A DNA stretch of 64,000 bases, from NCBI RefSeq assembly GCF_007018905.1, contig NZ_CP041402.1, positions 5,072,001 through 5,136,000 on the forward strand, written 5' to 3'. A model generated the notes under the pieces. That model did not search any database. It had not been told where the DNA came from and worked only from the letters and a program-made list of their open reading frames with translations. The position numbers and the translations under genes were made by a program. Shown piece by piece: positions 56,073 through 64,000 of this stretch (the stretch's first letter is position 1; the number at the start of each line of letters is the position of its first letter). This DNA comes from Tardiphaga sp. vice304 (GTDB lineage: Bacteria; Pseudomonadota; Alphaproteobacteria; Rhizobiales; Xanthobacteraceae).

Positions 56073-57710
56073 ATGCATATCGTGCGAATTGGCGACGGCT
56101 CCGCCAAACATCATTCCGCCGACAGCATCGGCAACAAGGCTGCGAACCTCGCGCGCATGGCGGCACTCGGCCTGCCGGTGCCGCCGGCCTTCGTGCTGCC
56201 GGTCAAGCTGTGCGCCGCCGTTCTCGCCGGCGATGCGCATGCCGAGCGGGACCTGCGCCACGGGCTGAAGGACGGCATTGCCTTTCTGGAGGCCGCGACC
56301 GGCAAGCGGTTCGGCGATCGCCGCGACCCGCTGCTGGTGTCGGTGCGATCGGGCGCGGCGCGTTCGATGCCCGGCATGCTGGAGACCGTGCTCGACGTCG
56401 GCTGTACGCTTTCCGCCGTCCACGGCCTGATCCGCGCGACCGGGCGCCCAAGGCTGGCATGGGACTGCCGCCGGCGCTTCATCGAGAGCTATGCGGAAAC
56501 CGTGCTCGGCATCGATCCCGCGTCGCTGGCCGCGCGGCTGAACGAGCTGATCGCCGCCGAGCAGGCGTCAAGCGATCGCGACCTCGACAGCGAGGCGCTG
56601 GAGCGACTGGCCGGCGCGCAACGCGCTTTGATTGACGACGACGATGATGGCTGGCTGGAGGATGCCGCAGTCCAGCTCGACAGCGCGGCGCGCGCGGTCT
56701 ATCGCTCATGGATCAGCGAACGCGCGCAGACCTATCGCAGGCTGCAGCAGCTCGACGATCTCCGGGGCACCGCGGTCACCGTGCAGGCCATGGTGTTCGG
56801 CAATGGCGGGCTCAGTTCCGGCGCCGGCGTGGCATTCTCGCGCGATCCTTCCACAGGCCTGCCGAAACCGATGATCGATCTGGTACTCGACGCGCAGGGC
56901 GAGGACGTGGTGTCCGGCCGCCGCACCCCGGATACCGAGCAGACCATCGCCCGTGTTCTGCCGGCGGTCGCCACGGAGCTTGCCGGCATCCTGAAGCAGC
57001 TCGAGCGGGAATTCGGCGACGTCCAGGACATCGAATTCACCATCGAGGATGGCAAGCTCTGGATCCTGCAAACCCGCACCGCCAAGCGGACGCCACGCGC
57101 CGCGCTACGTATCGCCATCGACCTCGTCCAAGAAGGGCTGATCGCACCAAAGGAAGCGCTGCAACGGATCGACGGCATCGACATTGCCGCGCTGGATCTG
57201 ACGCGGCTCGCCGATACCGGCCATCCGGCGATCACCGGGATCGGCGCCTCCGGCGGCATTGCGGTCGGCCGCGCGGCGTTCGACTCCGCCAGCGCGCAAC
57301 GGCTGGCTGAATCGGGCGAGCCGGTGATCCTGCTGCGGCCCGAGACCTCGACCGCAGATGTCGCCGGCTTTGCGGTGGCGGCCGGTATCGTCACCGCGGT
57401 GGGTGCCCGCACGGCGCACGCCGCCCTGGTGGCGCGGCAGATGGGGCGGCCCTGCATCGTCGGCTGCGCCGGCCTGGTGATCGATAGCGACACGGACCGC
57501 GCCATGCTCGGCAGCTCGGCGGTGTCGGCGGGCGACTGGATCGCCATCGATGGCGACAGCGGCCGGATCTATCTCGGCAAGCGCGAGATCATCGTCAGCC
57601 GTCCCGACGCCGAACTCGCCGAGATCGAGGGCTGGCGATCGAACAAGCACGGCAAGGGCCATGGCCATCACCGGACGGACCCGGCAAGCCAACATCCCGC
57701 CAGCCACTAA
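56073..57710 (+). CDS. PPDK-like protein lacking the PEP/pyruvate barrel
   Basis: The 545-residue protein is colinear with pyruvate phosphate dikinase over its ATP-grasp domain: GNKAANLARMAALGLPVPPA, SVRSGAARSMPGMLETVLDV, VTVQAMVFGNGGLSSGAGVA, and LQTRTAKRT with Arg near 335. The swivelling domain keeps the phospho-His (ARTAHAALVARQMGRPCIVG, His449), with the regulatory Thr two residues before it. The C-terminal barrel (about 340 residues in full PPDK) is missing. A His-rich tail follows (HGKGHGHH). It could transfer a phosphate or pyrophosphoryl group from ATP to a partner or small molecule other than pyruvate. A full PPDK gene is also present at 23.8-26.8 kb. Confidence 0.82.
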   Translation: MHIVRIGDGSAKHHSADSIGNKAANLARMAALGLPVPPAFVLPVKLCAAVLAGDAHAERDLRHGLKDGIAFLEAATGKRFGDRRDPLLVSVRSGAARSMPGMLETVLDVGCTLSAVHGLIRATGRPRLAWDCRRRFIESYAETVLGIDPASLAARLNELIAAEQASSDRDLDSEALERLAGAQRALIDDDDDGWLEDAAVQLDSAARAVYRSWISERAQTYRRLQQLDDLRGTAVTVQAMVFGNGGLSSGAGVAFSRDPSTGLPKPMIDLVLDAQGEDVVSGRRTPDTEQTIARVLPAVATELAGILKQLEREFGDVQDIEFTIEDGKLWILQTRTAKRTPRAALRIAIDLVQEGLIAPKEALQRIDGIDIAALDLTRLADTGHPAITGIGASGGIAVGRAAFDSASAQRLAESGEPVILLRPETSTADVAGFAVAAGIVTAVGARTAHAALVARQMGRPCIVGCAGLVIDSDTDRAMLGSSAVSAGDWIAIDGDSGRIYLGKREIIVSRPDAELAEIEGWRSNKHGKGHGHHRTDPASQHPASH

Positions 57711-57816
57711 GCCAGCTTGCCGCAGCGGCAAAAATTGACGAGCAGTTCGCTGATTTGATTGCGACAAGATGGTAACCGTGCGACGGTTTCACATCATAAG
57801 GTAATTTTACCCGTCA

Positions 57817-58383
57817 ATGCTGAGCGTCATCATTCCCACCGATGGTAATGAACAACCCGCCGTGGCCACCCTGGCCGCGTTGGTGCCGGGCGCTGCTGCG
57901 GGAGTGATCAAGGAAGTGCTGCTGGTCGATCGCGCCGGAACCGGGGTGATTGAACACGTCGCCGATGTCGCCGGCTGCGGCTTCCTGCCGTTCCAGGGCA
58001 GCCGCGCGGCGGCGATGGCCGCCGGCGCCAAACAGGCGCGTTCGCCATGGCTGATGTTTCTGCATGCCGGCGCGGTGCTCGATGCCGGCTGGACCGAAGA
58101 GACCAGCCAGTTCATCCAGCGGGTTTCGATGAGTGGCCGGCCGCGCGCCGGCATTTTTCGCTATGCACGCTCGCCCTATGATGAAAGCGGCGTGGTCGAC
58201 GGGCTGAAATATCTGGCGCGGATCCTGAAGGGGCCGTCTGCCGACCAGGGCCTGCTGATCGCCCGGGAGCATTATGACCGGCTCGGCGGCTATGCCGACG
58301 CCCGCCGCGCCGAAGCGCGCCTGCTGCGCCGGCTCGGCCGCTCCTCGCGCACGCTGCTGCGCAGCCGGATCATCGTGGCCTGA
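57817..58383 (+). CDS. Short GT2-like glycosyltransferase
   Basis: The 188-residue protein begins MLSVIIPTDGNEQPAVATLA, the GT-A N-terminus. It continues VKEVLLVDRAGTG-like sequence and FQGSRAAAMAAGAKQARSPW, then LMFLHAGAVLDAGW. The usual DxD appears as HAG, so the metal site is altered. It is much shorter than a typical GT2 and may be a nucleotide-binding relative. It lies downstream of the PPDK-like gene. Confidence 0.7.
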   Translation: MLSVIIPTDGNEQPAVATLAALVPGAAAGVIKEVLLVDRAGTGVIEHVADVAGCGFLPFQGSRAAAMAAGAKQARSPWLMFLHAGAVLDAGWTEETSQFIQRVSMSGRPRAGIFRYARSPYDESGVVDGLKYLARILKGPSADQGLLIAREHYDRLGGYADARRAEARLLRRLGRSSRTLLRSRIIVA

Positions 58384-58482
58384 GCCTGAGCGCCGGCCAA
58401 GCCAAGTATCCCCGACGCCAATATGCCGGGCACGCCCGCCGCACCAGGCTTGCGCCGACCCCCACACCCGCGCTTGTCGCCG

Positions 58483-58523
58483 CATCCTTCGAGGCTCGCC
58501 TCCGGCGAACGCCTCAGGATGAC
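58483..58523. repeat. Short palindromic repeat, CATCCTTCGAGGC type
   Basis: CATCCTTCGAGGCTCGCC is mirrored by GGCGAACGCCTCAGGATGACGG. Its right arm overlaps the 3' end of moaB and supplies the moaB stop codon. Confidence 0.75.
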
Positions 58524-59098
58524 GGCGACTGAGATGATACAGACGGGCCCTTCGCCTTGCCGCGCCGCAAATGCTCGTCGAGCCGTGGCATGATCTCGAC
58601 GAAATTGCAGGGCCGCGTGCGATAATCCAGTTGCGCGGCGAGAATGCCGTCCCAGCCGTCGCGGCAGGCGCCGGGCGAGCCCGGCAGGCAGAAGATGAAG
58701 GTCGTGCCAGCGGTGCCCGCCGTGGCGCGGCTCTGGATCGTCGAGGTACCGATCTTGGCGTGGCTCAGCATGTGAAAGGCGATCGAGAAGCCGTCCATGC
58801 GTTTTTCGAACAAGGGCTCGACGGCTTCCGGCGTGACGTCGCGGCCGGTGAAACCGGTGCCGCCGGTGCTGATGATCACATCGATGCCGGGATCGGCGAT
58901 CCATTTCCGGATCATGACGCGGATGGCTTCGACGTCGTCGGTGACGATGTCGCGGGCGGCGAGATGATGGCCGGCCGACGTGAGGCGATCGGCCAGCGTC
59001 GTGCCGGACTTGTCATCGGCCAGCACGCGGGTGTCGGAGATCGTCAGCACCGCGATGTTGAGCGGGATGAAGGTTTTGGCGTCGTCGGTGGATGACAT
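58514..59098 (-). CDS. moaB: Molybdenum cofactor biosynthesis protein B
   Basis: The 194-residue protein has the MoaB/MogA fold: LNIAVLTISDTRVLADDKSG, VIISTGGTGFTGRDVTPEAV with PLFEKRMDGF, and FCLPGSPGACRDGWDGILAA. It adenylates molybdopterin before metal insertion. The C-terminal residues SPSS and the TGA stop fall within a dispersed repeat. It would serve the sulfite-oxidase-like protein at 21.6 kb among others. Confidence 0.9.
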   Translation of the reverse strand: MSSTDDAKTFIPLNIAVLTISDTRVLADDKSGTTLADRLTSAGHHLAARDIVTDDVEAIRVMIRKWIADPGIDVIISTGGTGFTGRDVTPEAVEPLFEKRMDGFSIAFHMLSHAKIGTSTIQSRATAGTAGTTFIFCLPGSPGACRDGWDGILAAQLDYRTRPCNFVEIMPRLDEHLRRGKAKGPSVSSQSPSS

Positions 59099-59112
59099 GA
59101 TGCTCTCTCACT

Positions 59113-59235
59113 TGTCCCGGACGCGATGCGGCATTCCTATGCCGCTTCGCAGAGCCGGGACCGTATCAGACGCCGGCGCCCGCAATGGCCCCGGCTCTGC
59201 GAAGCAGCACTTCGTGCTGCGTCGCGTCCGGGGAA
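59113..59235. repeat. Dispersed palindromic repeat, TGTCCCGGACGCGATGCGGC type
   Basis: TTGTCCCGGACGCGATGCGG is mirrored by GCTGCGTCGCGTCCGGGGAAC. Internal GCTTCGCAGAGCCGG/CCGGCTCTGCGAAGC. It lies between the metallopeptidase stop and the moaB start on the minus strand. Confidence 0.85.
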
Positions 59236-59248
59236 CGGAATGCACGCC

Positions 59249-60178
59249 TTACAGCCGCTCGGCAGCGAACGTGTTGCACGACGTCACGGTGCCCTGCTGG
59301 TAGCCCGTCATGAACCAGCGCTTGCGCTGCTCGGCGGAGCCGTGGGTGAAGGAATCCGGCACCACGCGGCCCTGCGCCTGGCGCTGCAGCGTGTCGTCGC
59401 CGATCGCCGCCGCCGTGGTCAGCGCGGCGTCGATGTCGCCCTTCTCGAGGAAGCCGGGGCGCTTCTTCTCTTCGCGGTTGACCCAGACGCCCGAGAGACA
59501 GTCGGCCTGCAATTCGACCTTGACCTGCAAAAGGTTCGCCGCCGCCTTGCTGCCGGCCTGCTCCTGCAGGCGCTGCACGCGGGGCAGGATGCCGAGCAGG
59601 TTCTGGATGTGGTGGCCGGCCTCATGCGCGATGATGTAGGCGGCGGTAAACTTGCACGCATTGCCGGAGCAGCCACGGAAGCGCGTTTCGACCTGGCGGA
59701 AGAAGCCGGTGTCGAGATAGATCTGCTTGTCGGGCGGGCAGTAGAACGGACCCATCGCCGCCTGGGCCTGACCGCAGCGCCCGCCATTGGTGGCGTTCTT
59801 GAACAGCACAATGCGCGGACCGACATATTTCTGGCCGCTCTCCTTGAAGATCTCGTCCCAGCGATCGTCGATTTCGCCGAGCACGCCGGAAATCATGCTG
59901 CCCATTTCATCGGTCGGCGCAGCGCCCTTCGACGGCGCGGAGCGCCGGTCGGTCTGGTAGGTCGGCGCCTGCCCGCCGCCGGTGAGGACCTCGGCGCCCC
60001 CGATCAGGATGCGCGGGTCGATGCCGAACGCCCAGCCGACCAAGCCCAGCACGATCACCGTGCCGATGCCGAGCCCGCCGCCGCCCATCCCGAAACCGCC
60101 GCCACCGCCACCGCCACCACCGCTGTCGTCACGACGGTCGTCGATATTGTCGCTGCGACGAAAGTCATCGTAACGCAT
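59249..60178 (-). CDS. Neutral zinc metallopeptidase, YpfJ/KPN_02809 family
   Basis: The 309-residue protein has a Gly-rich N-terminus followed by a membrane helix (LGIGTVIVLGLVGWAFGID). A zincin-like domain follows, with the motif AYIIAHEAGHHIQNLLGILP. Cys pairs occur in CGQAQAAMGPFYC and FRGCSGNACKF. Members are inner-membrane proteins with an extracytoplasmic catalytic part; the substrate is unknown. It shares a 229-base divergent region with ccrM. Confidence 0.9.
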   Translation of the reverse strand: MRYDDFRRSDNIDDRRDDSGGGGGGGGGFGMGGGGLGIGTVIVLGLVGWAFGIDPRILIGGAEVLTGGGQAPTYQTDRRSAPSKGAAPTDEMGSMISGVLGEIDDRWDEIFKESGQKYVGPRIVLFKNATNGGRCGQAQAAMGPFYCPPDKQIYLDTGFFRQVETRFRGCSGNACKFTAAYIIAHEAGHHIQNLLGILPRVQRLQEQAGSKAAANLLQVKVELQADCLSGVWVNREEKKRPGFLEKGDIDAALTTAAAIGDDTLQRQAQGRVVPDSFTHGSAEQRKRWFMTGYQQGTVTSCNTFAAERL

Positions 60179-60388
60179 AAGTATGGTCCTTCATTTCATC
60201 CGCGGATCGGGGCCGACCCTAACGCGTCAATCGCGGAAAATTTCCATCGCCCTAGCACTAAACTGCCCGGCAAATAATGCCTAGCATGAACGGCCGCAAA
60301 CAGGATTGCAATTAAGTCGATTTTTACTTTGCGGCGTCATGGTGTGGGTAGTCGGTTTGTTAGTCCCGCGTCGCCGACAGCGTCGCCT

Positions 60389-61541
<1,153 letters not shown>

Positions 61542-61580
61542 AGCCAGTTCGGCTGAGGTCGAATCGGATCGTTCAGATGC

Positions 61581-61708
61581 AGGGTAGGCAAAGGCGGGCT
61601 TGCGCCGTGCCCACCCTTTTTTCTATCGACGGTCTTCCATTTGTCGCCGGCCGATTAGTGGGCACGCCGCCGCCCGCGCTGCGCGCGGACGCCGGCTTTG
61701 CCCACCCT
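61581..61708. repeat. Dispersed inverted repeat, AGGGTAGGCAAAGGCG type
   Basis: AGGGTAGGCAAAGGCGGGC is mirrored by GCCGGCTTTGCCCACCCTAC. Inner GTGCCCACC / GTGGGCAC. It lies between the convergent ccrM and receptor genes. Confidence 0.8.
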
Positions 61709-61722
61709 ACGTTCTTTTCGTC

Positions 61723-63054
61723 CTACGCCGCCTTGGTGCCGGCCTGATCCACCAGGTTCTGCCGGGCTTCGCCGAGATAGCTGCGGATCTCCTGCGTCAG
61801 CAGGCCGGATTGCGAAGAAACATCGCCCGACGCCTGCATCGTCGAAGTTGCCAGTTGCTCGGTGGTGCGCGCGGTTTCCGCCAGTGACTGTACGTTGACG
61901 GATATTTCGCGCACCACGGCGAAGGCCTCGTCGATGTTGCGGGCGATCTCCGCCGTCGCCGCCGACTGCGCTTCGGCGGCGCCGGCGACCTTGCTGGTGA
62001 TCTCGTTGACCTCGGCGATCACGGTGCCGATCTCGGCGATGGAATCGCTGACCTTGTCGGTCGCCGATTGAACCTGGCCGATCTGGGCCTCTATTTCGGC
62101 GGTGAAAGTGGCGGTCTGCGTCGCCAGCGCCTTCACTTCATGGGCCACCACGGCAAACCCGCGGCCGGCCTCGCCGGCGCGCGCCGCTTCAATCGTGGCG
62201 TTCAAGGCCAGCAGATTGGTCTGGCTGGCGATCCCGTTGATCGATTTGGCGACCTCGCTGATCCGCACGGCGACCTCGCGCAGCACATCGACATGCCCCG
62301 CCGCATCGGCCACCCGATCGACGGCGCGGTGCGCTATCGTCGCCGAGCGGCTGACGTCGGCGCCGACTTCGCCGGCGCTGGAGGACAGCCGCGCCGTGGC
62401 CGATGCGACCGACTGCATGTTGGTCGCCGCCTGTTCCGACGCTGCCGCCACCGAGGTGACGCTGTGCAGCGTCGAGGACGCCCCGGCGCGCAAATTGCCG
62501 GCATTGCCGCTCATTTCGCTGGCGCCGCTATCGAGCGCCGACACGATGCCGTTGACGGTGACTTCGAGCTCGGAGGTCTGGTGCTCGAACCGGCCGATCC
62601 GCGCGGCGATGCTGTGGGTCGCGGCGTTGATGACATCCGCGCCGTGCAGCAGGCCGCCATGCAGGCCGGCACGAAGAATCCGGCGATAATACTTGTTGTG
62701 ATTGACGGCGGTCATCGCCGCGGTGGCCTCGCGTACGAAGGCATCGCAGCCATCGATCATGTCGTTGATCGCGTGCAGCAGTTCGCCCGTAGCACCCTGC
62801 GTCGGAATGCCGAGAATCCGGGCTTCGAAATCGCCCTGCACGATGCGGCGGCAGGTATCGCGCGCCAGCACGATCAGGGCGGCTGCGCGCGACATCCACC
62901 ACAGCGTCACCCCGGCCGCCGCGATCGCGAGTGCCTGCAGCGCCATCGCCAATGTGCCCATGCCCGCCAGTTGCAACGCCAGCGACGCCACGAGAGCGAG
63001 GACGACGAGCGCCGTGCTAAGCTGCGCTCTTGATAGAAAACATGAGTTCGTCAT
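61723..63054 (-). CDS. Methyl-accepting chemotaxis-type receptor (short, cytoplasmic signalling)
   Basis: The 443-residue protein has one or two closely spaced N-terminal membrane helices ([20 protein letters not shown] and [20 protein letters not shown]) with almost no periplasmic loop. A HAMP-like and helical region follow, then the signalling domain with [20 protein letters not shown]. The ATG at 63054 overlaps the upstream PAS-protein gene by 38 bases. The pair looks like an Aer-type redox/energy sensor split in two. Confidence 0.9.
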   Translation of the reverse strand: MTNSCFLSRAQLSTALVVLALVASLALQLAGMGTLAMALQALAIAAAGVTLWWMSRAAALIVLARDTCRRIVQGDFEARILGIPTQGATGELLHAINDMIDGCDAFVREATAAMTAVNHNKYYRRILRAGLHGGLLHGADVINAATHSIAARIGRFEHQTSELEVTVNGIVSALDSGASEMSGNAGNLRAGASSTLHSVTSVAAASEQAATNMQSVASATARLSSSAGEVGADVSRSATIAHRAVDRVADAAGHVDVLREVAVRISEVAKSINGIASQTNLLALNATIEAARAGEAGRGFAVVAHEVKALATQTATFTAEIEAQIGQVQSATDKVSDSIAEIGTVIAEVNEITSKVAGAAEAQSAATAEIARNIDEAFAVVREISVNVQSLAETARTTEQLATSTMQASGDVSSQSGLLTQEIRSYLGEARQNLVDQAGTKAA

Positions 63055-63568
63055 AGCTGACCTTCTGACTGGCAACGAAATCCGTGAGCGCCTTGTATCC
63101 GGCGGCGAGCGCGTCCTTGCCGTTGACATGACGCTGCTCGATCGCGAGCACCTGCGTATACAGCGGGGCGATGGTGGTACGGATGATGTCGGGTGCCGGC
63201 GCGCGGCGATTGGAATGGTAGCCATTGATCCGGCCGTCGGCGCCGAACGACGGCGTTACATGGGCGAACACCCAGTAATGATCGCCCGTCCTCGCCATGT
63301 TCTTCACATAGGCGAAGATCTCTCGGCGGTCCTCGATGGCGTCCCACAACAGCTTGAACACGCTGCGCGGCATGTCGGGATGCCGGATGATGCTGTGCGG
63401 CCGGCCCATGACTTCCGCCTCGCTGTAGCCGGCGATCCTGCAGAACAACTGGTTGGCGTAGGTCACCCGCCCCTTGAGGTCGGTCTTCGATACGATCAGT
63501 TCGGAGGCCGGGAAGAACACCTCGCGGTTGGTCGGCTTGACGGTATGGGACATGACGTTATGGGACAT
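63017..63568 (-). CDS. PAS-domain sensor protein (Aer-like N-terminal half)
   Basis: The 183-residue protein has a PAS domain (about 20-130) with [40 protein letters not shown] and [20 protein letters not shown]. These resemble the FAD-binding PAS of Aer. There is no membrane helix. It precedes and overlaps the receptor gene, and probably docks on it. A second ATG at 63553 is possible. Confidence 0.87.
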   Translation of the reverse strand: MSHNVMSHTVKPTNREVFFPASELIVSKTDLKGRVTYANQLFCRIAGYSEAEVMGRPHSIIRHPDMPRSVFKLLWDAIEDRREIFAYVKNMARTGDHYWVFAHVTPSFGADGRINGYHSNRRAPAPDIIRTTIAPLYTQVLAIEQRHVNGKDALAAGYKALTDFVASQKVSYDELMFSIKSAA

Positions 63569-63781
63569 GGGGCCTGCCGAAATCGAATACGGTTGTGACG
63601 CCGTGTTACGTCGCCAGCCTGAAGATGACGTTAAGGTTGTGCGTGGCGCCGATGGGCCAGCGGCAGGCGCTGCAGAAGCGCGTCGGGATTCATCTGTTGT
63701 TCAGCATGAGGGCATTGGACAGAGAGGTATAAGGGTTTCGCAATGGCCGCGTGAAAGAAACGAGGCAACCGGGGCCTTCTG

Positions 63782-64000
63782 ATGCACATTTCGCGGCGAC
63801 GCCTGAATGATTTACTCAACGCAACCCGGGACAGCCTGTCCGTACGCAGCCAGATTGCCGCCGCCGTCGGCCTCATGACGATCATCCTCGTCGGTGCGCT
63901 GGCCGCTGGTGCGGCTTTCGTCAGCTACCGCACCACCGCGACGCTGGTGAACAGCCGGCTGACCAGCGTCGCCTCCACGACCGCGGAGCGGCTCGACCGC
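63782..64000 (+). CDS. N-terminus of a membrane sensor protein (partial)
   Basis: Seventy-three residues are visible from the ATG at 63782 (MHISRRRLNDLLNATRDSLS). A membrane helix (AAVGLMTIILVGALAAGAAF) then leads to the start of a periplasmic region. The gene continues beyond the window. By its neighbours, a chemoreceptor, histidine kinase or cyclic-di-GMP enzyme is possible. Confidence 0.6.
   Translation, partial: MHISRRRLNDLLNATRDSLSVRSQIAAAVGLMTIILVGALAAGAAFVSYRTTATLVNSRLTSVASTTAERLDR

Overview
The window is GC-rich, roughly two-thirds G+C by eye, with densely packed genes. It looks chromosomal and alphaproteobacterial, most likely from the Bradyrhizobium/Rhodopseudomonas/Afipia group (Nitrobacteraceae). 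Four things point there. It carries a CcrM-type GANTC methyltransferase. It carries a LexA-type GAAC-N7-GAAC box. It has a DUF3096/DUF1236 style of small-protein complement. It has many dispersed palindromic repeats between genes, of the kind common in that group. I see no rRNA, tRNA, CRISPR array, insertion sequence or prophage.

Layout. 1-1640 is the body of a chemotaxis receptor cut by the window edge. 1.9-5.6 kb holds a DUF1537 (OtnK-type) four-carbon acid-sugar pathway: dehydrogenase, isomerase, kinase and a divergent class II aldolase/decarboxylase. 5.65-6.1 kb is a small RelE/ParE-like toxin-antitoxin pair. 6.2-23.6 kb is a catabolic region. It contains a complete branched-chain-amino-acid-type ABC importer (livFGMH plus binding protein), a DUF1445 hydro-lyase, and a LysR regulator in front of an M20 amidohydrolase and a hydroxyacid dehydrogenase. 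It continues with a tartrate/D-malate-type dehydrogenase, an unusual SDR, a formamidase-like hydrolase, an amidase, an MHS-type transporter, a sulfite-oxidase-like enzyme and an alpha/beta hydrolase-OsmC fusion.

23.8-53.9 kb is mostly housekeeping: PPDK, glyQS, an S49 peptidase, a polyprenyl synthase, ispE, a TPR protein, ETF-QO, uracil-DNA glycosylase, RNase HII, an acyl-CoA synthetase, extensin-like and L,D-transpeptidase envelope proteins, CorA, pdxH, a DnaJ-type co-chaperone and a SplB-like radical SAM protein. 54.1-57.7 kb holds the most unusual pair. One gene encodes a large protein with a PhoU/DUF47-like C-terminus. The other, 14 bases downstream, encodes a PPDK-like protein with the ATP-grasp and swivelling His domains but no PEP/pyruvate barrel. 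57.8-64 kb has a short glycosyltransferase, moaB, a YpfJ-type metallopeptidase, ccrM, an overlapping PAS/receptor pair and the start of another membrane sensor.

Main points for a second look: the barrel-less PPDK-like/PhoU-like pair; a block of about 45% G+C inside glyS; a LexA box ahead of the SplB-like gene; two GANTC sites at the ccrM start; a perfect inverted repeat ahead of the LysR gene; a histone-H1-like tail on the full-length PPDK; dispersed repeats that supply stop codons to several genes; and two strong hairpins between glyQ and the next gene upstream.
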